This document shows positions 1 to 5,523 of a stretch of DNA of 5,523 bases, piece after piece. Where the stretch lies: NCBI GenBank assembly GCA_964418645.1, contig CAYQME010000104.1, positions 1-5,523 of the forward strand, in the 5' to 3' direction. The notes below the pieces were generated by a model, which had not been told where the DNA came from, made no database searches, and was given only the letters and a program-made list of their open reading frames with translations. Position 1 is the first letter of the stretch, and every line of letters begins with the position of its first letter. Source of the stretch: JAADHG01 sp964418645. GTDB taxonomy: Bacteria; Bacteroidota; Bacteroidia; Flavobacteriales; Flavobacteriaceae. Made by a program: the position numbers and the translations under genes.

Positions 1-418
1 GTAACGTTGAAAAGTGCTTTTCTGTACCGTCCCAAACCAATTCATAGAATTTTAAATAGGTATTCCAATCGGCTATAACCAATGTAAAAGGCTCTACACT
101 ATCAAGATTATAATTTTCAATTGCAGAAACGACATCTTCCGAAGCTAATAAATCGTTAACTACAGCACCTCGACTTATTCTATAGGCTGCTTTCTTTTCA
201 TGACAAATAAATCCGCCATTCAATAAACATATTAGCCTACTTTTTTCGCTAACACCTATCCAAGTACCTCCAGCCAATTCATCTTTAGGAAATAACATTT
301 TTGTATTTTTTACCGAATAGATTTCTGGTGCAAGCGATGTCCTATTGGGAGCTTCATCACGATTAGATGTTAAAATAAAGTCGTTTTTTCCTTTCGGAAT
401 TATAGTAACTGTACACAT
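1..418 (-). CDS. NRDE/TANGO2-family protein (N-terminal part, cut by window edge)
   Basis: This reading frame starts at the ATG complementary to 416-418 and stays open to the left edge, giving about 139 residues. The protein begins Met-Cys. It carries the name-giving Asn-Arg-Asp-Glu motif at residues 19-22 (context LTSNRDEAPNR) and the second hallmark GGTWIGV at about residues 50-56. Both are typical of the NRDE (DUF833, TANGO2-like) family, whose members are usually around 230-260 residues, so roughly the C-terminal 40-45% lies outside the window. In this family Cys2 follows the initiator Met and has been suggested to act like an N-terminal nucleophile. Eukaryotic TANGO2 is linked to lipid, acyl-CoA and haem handling, and the bacterial role is not established. 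There is no signal peptide, so it is probably cytoplasmic. The gene is divergent from pruA. The family call is firm; the biochemical function is unknown. Confidence 0.88.
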   Translation of the reverse strand, partial: MCTVTIIPKGKNDFILTSNRDEAPNRTSLAPEIYSVKNTKMLFPKDELAGGTWIGVSEKSRLICLLNGGFICHEKKAAYRISRGAVVNDLLASEDVVSAIENYNLDSVEPFTLVIADWNTYLKFYELVWDGTEKHFSTL

Positions 419-520
419 AAAAATTATAGTCTAAAAACAGTTTAGCAACTTACAAAAAATAACTAATATTTTAAGGTAGTTTTTGCATTCCTTCAAGTAA
501 AAAAATCATCAAAATTATTG

Positions 521-528
521 TAACTTTG
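521..528 (+). promoter_or_regulatory. Putative Bacteroidota -7 promoter element of pruA
   Basis: TAACTTTG matches the Bacteroidota sigma-factor -7 consensus TAnnTTTG exactly. It lies 39 bp upstream of the pruA start codon, so transcription would begin near 533-536 and leave a leader of about 33 nt. I see no good TTG/TTTG -33 element at the expected 17-23 bp upstream; the closest is a TTC at 492-494. The call therefore rests on the -7 match and its position. Confidence 0.5.
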
Positions 529-567
529 CACTTCAAATTTTAATAAATCATTAAACCAAAATAAATC

Positions 568-2202
568 ATGGCAACAGGATTTTATAATGTCCCTAAAGCA
601 GTTAACGAACCTGTAAAATCGTATGCTCCTAATTCTCCAGAACGTAATGAGTTATTAGCAACTTATAAAAGAATGTACAATGAAACTGTTGATATTCCTT
701 TTTATATAGGAGGCGAAGAAAAAAGAACTGGTAAAACTGTTTCCATACATCCACCTCACGACCACAAACATACTGTTGGAAATTATCATACTGCTGAAAA
801 ACATCACATAGCAGAAGCCGTTACAATTGCGCTTGACGCAAGAAAAAAATGGGCGGTCACACCTTGGCAAGACCGTGCTGCAATATTTTTAAAAGCTGCC
901 GAACTATTAGCTGGCCCTTATAGAGCAAAAATGAATGCAGCCACAATGATTGCACAATCTAAAAACGTATTTCAAGCAGAAATTGATGCTGCCTGTGAGC
1001 TGATAGATTTCTTTAGATTTAATGTAGAATTTATGACCGAAATCTATGCAAACCAACCTATCTCATCTCCAGGTATTTGGAACAGAATGGAATATCGTGC
1101 TTTAGAAGGGTTCGTATATGCAATAACGCCTTTTAACTTTACGTCTATTGCTGCAAATTTACCTGCTGCTCCTGCTATGATGGGAAATGTAGTGGTATGG
1201 AAACCAGCTCGAACTCAAGTCTATTCTGCTCAAATAATTATGGAATTATTTAAAGAAGCTGGACTGCCAGATGGTGTCATAAATATGGTAACTGGAAATT
1301 CTGCTATGATTACTGAAGTGTTATTAGACAGCAAACATTTTTCTGGGATTCACTTTACAGGATCCACGGGAGTTTTTAATAGTTTTTGGGAACAAATTGG
1401 TAAAAATGTAAATCAAGGAAAATATATTTCTTATCCAAGAATTGTTGGTGAAACTGGTGGTAAAGATTTTGTTTGGATGCATCCTTCGGCAAATGCAAAA
1501 CAAGTATCAACAGCTTTAACTCGTGGATCGTTTGAATATCAGGGACAAAAATGTAGTGCAGCCTCTAGAGCTTATATTCCTAAAAGCAAGTGGAATGATG
1601 TTAAAAAATATGTACAAGCCGATATACAATCAATGAAAATGGGTAGTCCTGAAGACACATCAAACTTTATTAATGCTGTAATTGACGATCGCGCTTTTGA
1701 TAAACTATCAAAATATATAGACAATGCTAAAAATGATAAAGATGCCGAAATTGTTGCAGGTGGAAATTATGACAATTCTGTAGGATATTTTATTGAGCCA
1801 ACGGTTATTTTAGCTAAAGACCCTAATTATGCAACCATGTGTACCGAACTTTTTGGTCCAGTATTAACCATTTATGTTTATGAAGACCTTACGTGGGAAG
1901 AATCATTAGTATTATTAGATAACACTTCGCCTTACGCTTTAACTGGAGCCATTTTTAGTGCAGATCGTTACGTAATTGATATCGCAACCAATGCTTTAGA
2001 AAATGCAGCTGGCAATTTTTATATTAACGACAAACCAACTGGAGCTGTTGTTGGGCAACAACCATTTGGTGGAGCAAGAGGTTCAGGCACCAATGACAAA
2101 GCAGGTTCGGTATGGAACTTATTACGTTGGGTTTCTAACCGAACACTAAAAGAAACTTTTGTGCCACCAAAAGATTATCGTTATCCGTTTTTGGGAGAAT
2201 AA
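568..2202 (+). CDS. pruA: 1-pyrroline-5-carboxylate dehydrogenase (L-glutamate gamma-semialdehyde dehydrogenase)
   Basis: This enzyme oxidises L-glutamate 5-semialdehyde (in equilibrium with pyrroline-5-carboxylate) to glutamate using NAD+, the second step of proline breakdown. The 544-residue length fits the stand-alone ALDH4 type rather than a PutA fusion. Visible family features are the catalytic Asn190 in TPFNF, the cofactor-loop FTGSTGVF at 263-270 in the ALDH4 form, the general-base Glu295 in GETGGK, the nucleophile Cys329 in GQKCSAASR, Glu427 in ELFGP, and the C-terminal aldehyde-anchor loop PFGGARGSGTNDKAG at about 499-513. All key residues are present. The ATG at 568 gives a full-length N-terminus and sits about 33 nt after a predicted transcription start. 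An A-rich leader replaces a Shine-Dalgarno sequence, as is usual in Bacteroidota. No proline dehydrogenase gene is seen next to it, and the flanking spacing suggests it is transcribed alone. The protein has no signal peptide and should be cytosolic. Confidence 0.96.
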   Translation: MATGFYNVPKAVNEPVKSYAPNSPERNELLATYKRMYNETVDIPFYIGGEEKRTGKTVSIHPPHDHKHTVGNYHTAEKHHIAEAVTIALDARKKWAVTPWQDRAAIFLKAAELLAGPYRAKMNAATMIAQSKNVFQAEIDAACELIDFFRFNVEFMTEIYANQPISSPGIWNRMEYRALEGFVYAITPFNFTSIAANLPAAPAMMGNVVVWKPARTQVYSAQIIMELFKEAGLPDGVINMVTGNSAMITEVLLDSKHFSGIHFTGSTGVFNSFWEQIGKNVNQGKYISYPRIVGETGGKDFVWMHPSANAKQVSTALTRGSFEYQGQKCSAASRAYIPKSKWNDVKKYVQADIQSMKMGSPEDTSNFINAVIDDRAFDKLSKYIDNAKNDKDAEIVAGGNYDNSVGYFIEPTVILAKDPNYATMCTELFGPVLTIYVYEDLTWEESLVLLDNTSPYALTGAIFSADRYVIDIATNALENAAGNFYINDKPTGAVVGQQPFGGARGSGTNDKAGSVWNLLRWVSNRTLKETFVPPKDYRYPFLGE

Positions 2203-2271
2203 CAAAATGATGATCTCTTGAACTAATTCCGATGATTATTATAAGATTAGATTTTTATAAAAGTCTTAATT

Positions 2272-2289
2272 TAAATCTCTATAGATTTA
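2272..2289 (+). other. AT-rich inverted repeat downstream of pruA (possible weak terminator or operator)
   Basis: TAAATCT-CTAT-AGATTTA is a perfect 7-bp inverted repeat with a 4-nt loop, about 70 bp after the pruA stop codon. It could fold as a weak hairpin in the transcript, but the stem is AT-rich and no T-run follows, so it is not a convincing intrinsic terminator. It could instead be a protein-binding dyad in front of the downstream regulator gene. The 178-bp gap (2203-2380) holds no open reading frame that I can support. Confidence 0.25.
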
Positions 2290-2310
2290 TGAATACATAA
2301 TCGAAATAAG

Positions 2311-2320
2311 ACAAATTTGT
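2311..2320. other. 10-bp perfect palindrome upstream of the hydrolase-AraC gene
   Basis: ACAAATTTGT is a perfect palindrome, and it extends imperfectly outward (AATA on the left, TATT on the right, with two unpaired bases on the left). It lies about 60 bp before the start codon of the regulator gene, where an autoregulatory operator would be plausible. Short AT-rich palindromes arise by chance in such DNA, so this is only a candidate. Confidence 0.2.
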
Positions 2321-2380
2321 TATTTTCATATATCTTGACACATTATGTTAATGCTTTGAACAAATAATAAACTCTAGAAA

Positions 2381-3631
2381 ATGCCCATAAAACCTAAAAC
2401 AAAATATGCTAAAAGTGGAGATGTAAACATAGCATATCAAGTTATTGGAAATGGCCAAGTGGATTTCATTTATGTTCCGGGATGGGTTTCAAATATCGAT
2501 ATGCTTTGGATAGATCCAAAAATATCCCAATTCCTCGTCAAGCTTACGAAATTCTCAAGACTCATTTTATTTGATAAAAGAGGAACAGGACTTTCAGATA
2601 GGGTAAGCCCAACATGTACTCTGGAAGAACGAATGGATGATATTAGAAGTGTAATGGATGCAGTTGGCATTGACAAAGCCATTCTTTTCGGTCATTCTGA
2701 AGGTGGTACAGTATCCACTCTTTTTGCAGCGACCTATCCAGAAAGAACCATTGCGCTTATTAACTTTGGAGTATTTGCAAAAAGAAAATACGCTAAAGAT
2801 TATCCTTGGGCTCCTAAACCTGAAGAGCGTGAGGTTTTTTATAAAACAATAAAAGAGCATTGGGGAAATGGTCAAAAAATGGGTCTTGAATGGATTATGC
2901 CATCTTTAGTAAACGACAAAAAGTATTACGATTGGTTTGCAAGCTATTTACGTTCTTCGGCAAGTCCTGGTGCTGCTCTTGCACTTGCAAGAATGAATAC
3001 AGAAGCAGATGTAACATCCATATTGAACACCATAAAAGTGCCTACATTAGTCCTGCATCGGACAGATGACAGAGACGTAAATATTGAAGAAGGCAAGTAT
3101 TTAGCGAATAGAATACCAAATGCCAAATTTGTTGAACTTTCTGGTAATGATCACTTATTTTATGTCGGAGATGCCAATTCTGTACTTGTAGAAATTGAAA
3201 AATTTACATCAATTATTATACCTGATAGCCATAAATTAGAAAGGTTTTCAAAGAATGGAAATGTTTCACACGAAAATGATAACTTAATTCTAGCAAATAC
3301 TTCAAAAATAAGTATAGAACATACTCTTTTGGAAAATTTTCAATACGATTTAAAAATAAAAGACTTTGCTCAATTGTGTGGGAGAAGCATTTCAGCTTTT
3401 AAAAGAGATTTTGATAATTCTTTCCAAACCTCACCAGCACGATGGATAAAAAATAAACGCCTAGAATATGCTAAAACACTTTTATTAGAATCAGACTTAA
3501 ACATTAATCAAATCTGTTTTGAAAGTGGCTTTAAAAATAACTCTCATTTTATTAAATCGTTTAAAGAAAAATACAATTTACCTCCTCTGCAGTTTAAAGA
3601 AAACAACTTAAACACAACGAATCATAACTAA
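2381..3631 (+). CDS. Alpha/beta-hydrolase fused to C-terminal AraC-type HTH regulator
   Basis: The 416-residue protein has two parts. Residues 1 to about 280 form an alpha/beta-hydrolase of the kind usually found attached to adenylate-cyclase or other signalling domains, with the typical opening KYAKSGDVNIAYQV (which supports the ATG at 2381), YVPGW at 31-35 and FDKRGTGLSDR at 64-74. The nucleophile elbow GHSEGG places Ser106. The probable acid is Asp230 in HRTDDRDV (Asp229 or Asp232 are alternatives), and the His is His258 in NDHLFY, so the triad looks intact. A linker of about 40 residues leads to an AraC/XylS-type domain at about 322-405. Its first helix-turn-helix is around 326-345 (SISAFKRDF), and its second at 374-396 contains the family signature ICFESGFKNNSHFIKSFKEKY. 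The likely role is a cytoplasmic one-component regulator that binds or hydrolyses a small molecule and controls the nitrilase operon 108 bp downstream. The ligand is unknown. Domain calls are firm; the sensing role is inferred. Confidence 0.9.
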   Translation: MPIKPKTKYAKSGDVNIAYQVIGNGQVDFIYVPGWVSNIDMLWIDPKISQFLVKLTKFSRLILFDKRGTGLSDRVSPTCTLEERMDDIRSVMDAVGIDKAILFGHSEGGTVSTLFAATYPERTIALINFGVFAKRKYAKDYPWAPKPEEREVFYKTIKEHWGNGQKMGLEWIMPSLVNDKKYYDWFASYLRSSASPGAALALARMNTEADVTSILNTIKVPTLVLHRTDDRDVNIEEGKYLANRIPNAKFVELSGNDHLFYVGDANSVLVEIEKFTSIIIPDSHKLERFSKNGNVSHENDNLILANTSKISIEHTLLENFQYDLKIKDFAQLCGRSISAFKRDFDNSFQTSPARWIKNKRLEYAKTLLLESDLNINQICFESGFKNNSHFIKSFKEKYNLPPLQFKENNLNTTNHN

Positions 3632-3684
3632 TTTTTAAGTTTTTGTTATTTGGGCTTTTTAAAACACTTTTTGGACGTTTAAGA

Positions 3685-3700
3685 AAACCTCATACGGTTT
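3685..3700. promoter_or_regulatory. Candidate operator dyad upstream of the nitrilase operon
   Basis: AAACC-TCATAC-GGTTT is a perfect 5-bp inverted repeat with a 6-bp spacer. It ends 8 bp before a weak -7 element and 39 bp before the nitrilase start codon. This is a suitable place for an activator or repressor, and the upstream gene encodes an AraC-type regulator. AraC proteins more often bind direct repeats, and a dyad this short can occur by chance. The rest of the 3632-3739 gap is AT-rich and has no clear terminator or reading frame. Confidence 0.25.
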
Positions 3701-3708
3701 ATAAAATT

Positions 3709-3716
3709 AATCTTTG
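3709..3716 (+). promoter_or_regulatory. Weak -7 promoter element before the nitrilase gene
   Basis: AATCTTTG differs from the Bacteroidota -7 consensus TAnnTTTG at one position (A for the first T). It lies 23 bp upstream of the nitrilase start codon, giving a leader of roughly 17 nt. No -33 TTG is seen at the normal distance, which would fit a promoter that needs an activator, though this is inference. Confidence 0.3.
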
Positions 3717-3739
3717 TGTAATTAATAATCCATAATTAC

Positions 3740-4645
3740 ATGAATAATAAAACAAAAATAGCAGCGGCACAACTCACTCCAGTATTTTTAAACAAAGAAA
3801 AAACAGTGGAGAAAGCTTGTAACGCCATTCTAGAAGCAGGAAGAGAAGGAGCCTCTTTAATTGTCTTTCCTGAAGCTTATATTTCTGGTTATCCAGATTG
3901 GGTCTGGTTGTATCCACCACACAAGGGTAAAGAATTAAACAGTTTATATGTAAAGTTGGTTGAAAATGCAGTTTCCATTCCTGATAATTCAACGGAGAAG
4001 CTTTGTAAGGCTGCAAAATCTGCAAATATAAATGTTGTTATAGGAATGAATGAAAGAAATTCTGAAACCAGCAATGCAAGCCTTTATAACACGCTTCTTT
4101 TTATTGATATTAATGGGAAAATACTTGGTAAACACCGAAAATTAATGCCAACCAACTGTGAACGATTAATTTGGGCACAAGGGAATGGTAGCACACTTAA
4201 ATCCTACAACACATCTGCTGGAAAAATTGGTGGTCTCATTTGTTGGGAGAATTTTATGTCATTAGCAAGAATTGCGTTATTTGAAGCTGGTATTCAAATA
4301 TTATGCTCACCTACTTGGGACAAAGGTTCAGATTGGTTAGGAACGATGCAACATATTGCACGAGAAGGAGGCGTTTTTGTAGTAAGTAATTGTATGACGC
4401 TTCACATTGATGATCTACCAGAAGACTTAAAACAAATTTATCCTAAAGATAAAAAATGGATAAGTACAGGTAACAGTTGTATTATAGATCCAAATGGGAA
4501 AATTATATCTGGTCCTTTAGATTCTAAAGAAGGTTTGCTTTATGCAGAAATTGATTTGCAAGACATTATTGCTGCCAAACGCAGATTTGATGTAGTTGGT
4601 CATTATGCAAGACCAGACGTATTTAATCTTTCAATTAACAAATAA
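3740..4645 (+). CDS. Nitrilase-family carbon-nitrogen hydrolase
   Basis: This 301-residue protein belongs to the nitrilase branch of the carbon-nitrogen hydrolase superfamily, whose members convert R-CN to the carboxylic acid and ammonia, or sometimes to the amide. The catalytic residues are visible in order: Glu45 in FPEAYISGYP, Lys134 in KHRKLMPT, the second Glu141 in ERLIWAQGNG, and the nucleophile Cys168 in GLICWEN. The GYPDWVW stretch at 50-56, PTWD at 191-194 and the C-terminal VGHYARPDVF at 286-295 point to true nitrilases rather than amidases, beta-ureidopropionases or NAD synthetase domains. The length is slightly short of many nitrilases (about 310-350), which often carry a longer C-terminal tail used in spiral assembly. 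There is no signal peptide. It is the first gene of a likely two-gene operon with the methyltransferase that starts 22 bp after its stop, and it lies behind the hydrolase-AraC regulator. The substrate cannot be predicted; aliphatic, aryl and arylaceto nitriles are all possible. Confidence 0.9.
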   Translation: MNNKTKIAAAQLTPVFLNKEKTVEKACNAILEAGREGASLIVFPEAYISGYPDWVWLYPPHKGKELNSLYVKLVENAVSIPDNSTEKLCKAAKSANINVVIGMNERNSETSNASLYNTLLFIDINGKILGKHRKLMPTNCERLIWAQGNGSTLKSYNTSAGKIGGLICWENFMSLARIALFEAGIQILCSPTWDKGSDWLGTMQHIAREGGVFVVSNCMTLHIDDLPEDLKQIYPKDKKWISTGNSCIIDPNGKIISGPLDSKEGLLYAEIDLQDIIAAKRRFDVVGHYARPDVFNLSINK

Positions 4646-4667
4646 AAATTAAATAAAATATATTATT

Positions 4668-5523
4668 ATGAAAAAAGTATTCGATCCCAATCATTACAAA
4701 ACTACTACTAGAGAACAATGGCAAACTGCTGCTGAAGCTTGGCATCGTTGGCATCCTACCTTAAAAACATGGCTTGGTCCAGCAACCAATCTTATGTTAG
4801 AAATGGCTCATGTAAAAGAAGGGTATCGTATTTTAGATGTTGCAGCAGGAGCTGGAGAACAGTCCATAACAGCTGCCGAAAAAGTAGGCCCAAATGGTTC
4901 TGTTTTAGCAACAGATTTAGCTCCAAAAATTCTTGAATTTGCATTAGAATTAGCTTCTGAAAAAGGAATAAAAAATATTGAAGCAAAAGAAATGGATGGC
5001 GAAAACCTAACACTACCAGACAACTCTTTTGATACCGTTATTTCACGCGTTGGACTAATATTTTTTCCTGACCAACAAAAAGCTCTTAAAGAAATGTTAC
5101 GTGTTTTAAAACCAGGAGGATATGTAGCTGCCATAGTATATTCTACTGTAGATAAAAACAAATTCTTTTCTACACCTGTTTCCATTATAAGACGAAGAGC
5201 AAAACTACCACCTCCTTTAGCTGGACAACCTGGACCATTTAGTTTAGGAGCAGAAGGCGTATTAGATACTGCTTTTAAGCAAGCAGGATTTACAAATGTG
5301 GAATCCAAAATTGTAAATGCACCAGTTTTAATGGATACTGCCAAAGATTGTGTTCAATTTGAATATGAATCTTTTGCAGCTTTACATCAAATGTTAGGAG
5401 GTTTATCTGATGAAGAAAAAGCTGAAGCATGGCAAGAAATTGAATACGAATTATCTAAATTTCAAAATGGTAATGGATTTTCAGGGCCTTGTGAATTAGT
5501 CGTTGGAATCGGTCAAAAACCAC
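4668..5523 (+). CDS. Class I SAM-dependent methyltransferase (3' end cut by window edge)
   Basis: The frame opens at ATG 4668, 22 bp after the nitrilase stop, and runs unbroken for 285 codons to the right edge. The last visible residues (ELVVGIGQKP) look like the final strand of the family, so only a few residues are probably missing. The Rossmann-fold methyltransferase core is clear: motif I ILDVAAGAGEQS at about 55-66, the acidic ribose-binding Asp83 in ATDLAP, Asp110 in EMDGENL (the adenine-binding region), FDTVISRVGLIFF at 121-133, and LRVLKPGG at 144-151. This is the UbiE/COQ5-like Methyltransf_11/25 type. Residues 165-270 form a variable region that should shape the acceptor pocket. It is not a convincing ubiE or menG, because it lacks their usual conserved ends and sits in a nitrilase operon; the methyl acceptor is unknown. 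It is probably co-transcribed with the nitrilase, so it may methylate the nitrilase product or a related compound, but that is inference. Confidence 0.88.
   Translation, partial: MKKVFDPNHYKTTTREQWQTAAEAWHRWHPTLKTWLGPATNLMLEMAHVKEGYRILDVAAGAGEQSITAAEKVGPNGSVLATDLAPKILEFALELASEKGIKNIEAKEMDGENLTLPDNSFDTVISRVGLIFFPDQQKALKEMLRVLKPGGYVAAIVYSTVDKNKFFSTPVSIIRRRAKLPPPLAGQPGPFSLGAEGVLDTAFKQAGFTNVESKIVNAPVLMDTAKDCVQFEYESFAALHQMLGGLSDEEKAEAWQEIEYELSKFQNGNGFSGPCELVVGIGQKP

Noticed and set aside
568..2202. Possibility that the aldehyde dehydrogenase is part of a PutA-type bifunctional protein
   Set aside because: The protein is 544 residues with a natural ALDH4 start and a stop at 2202, and there is no proline dehydrogenase domain in frame on either side.
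2335..2340. TTGACA resembling a sigma-70 -35 box before the hydrolase-AraC gene
   Set aside because: No matching -10 hexamer lies 16-18 bp downstream, and Bacteroidota promoters do not use this consensus; the nearby ATGCTTTG (2351-2358) is two mismatches from TAnnTTTG and wrongly spaced.
2594..2875. Minus-strand open frame of 93 codons inside the hydrolase-AraC gene
   Set aside because: It overlaps the nucleophile-elbow region of a well-supported gene and has no recognisable features; it is an antisense shadow.
3632..3684. T-rich stretch after the regulator gene as an intrinsic terminator
   Set aside because: Several T-runs are present but no stable GC-containing stem precedes them, so read-through into the nitrilase operon cannot be excluded.
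4739..4936. Short plus-strand open frame of 65 codons within the methyltransferase gene
   Set aside because: It overlaps the SAM-binding core in another frame, its composition (rich in Ser, Arg, Cys) is not protein-like, and it does not indicate a frameshift because the true frame is unbroken from 4668 to the edge.
4808..5344. Open frame of 178 codons on the minus strand opposite the methyltransferase
   Set aside because: It lies wholly inside a clear methyltransferase gene with intact motifs on the plus strand, its translation shows no recognisable domain, and its length fits the chance antisense openness of AT-rich coding DNA.

Overview
The window looks like chromosomal DNA of a member of the Bacteroidota, most likely a marine-type Flavobacteriaceae species. 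The base composition is AT-rich. No gene has a clear Shine-Dalgarno sequence, and starts are instead preceded by A/T-rich leaders. A Bacteroidota-type -7 element (TAnnTTTG) precedes the aldehyde dehydrogenase gene. This assignment is an inference from sequence style and protein similarity; no rRNA or other marker gene is present.

Layout, left to right. (1) Positions 1-418, minus strand, hold the N-terminal half of an NRDE/TANGO2-family protein, cut by the left edge. (2) Positions 568-2202, plus strand, hold a complete stand-alone 1-pyrroline-5-carboxylate dehydrogenase (pruA, ALDH4 type), divergent from the NRDE gene across 149 bp. (3) After a 178-bp AT-rich gap, 2381-3631 encodes an unusual fusion: an alpha/beta-hydrolase with an apparently intact Ser-Asp-His triad, joined to a C-terminal AraC-type DNA-binding domain. 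(4) After 108 bp, 3740-4645 encodes a nitrilase-branch carbon-nitrogen hydrolase with its catalytic residues present. (5) Only 22 bp further on, 4668 to the right edge encodes a class I SAM-dependent methyltransferase that lacks only its last residues.

The first two genes are ordinary metabolism: proline/glutamate-semialdehyde oxidation and a conserved family of uncertain role. The last three, all on the plus strand, look like one functional unit. The hydrolase-AraC fusion would be a one-component regulator whose sensor is an enzyme-like pocket, and the nitrilase plus methyltransferase would be its output operon, chemically modifying a nitrile or a related small molecule. A short dyad (AAACC-N6-GGTTT) just upstream of a weak -7 element before the nitrilase is a candidate operator. 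The physical signal, the nitrilase substrate and the methyl acceptor cannot be read from the sequence. No tRNA, rRNA, CRISPR array, insertion sequence or long repeat was seen.
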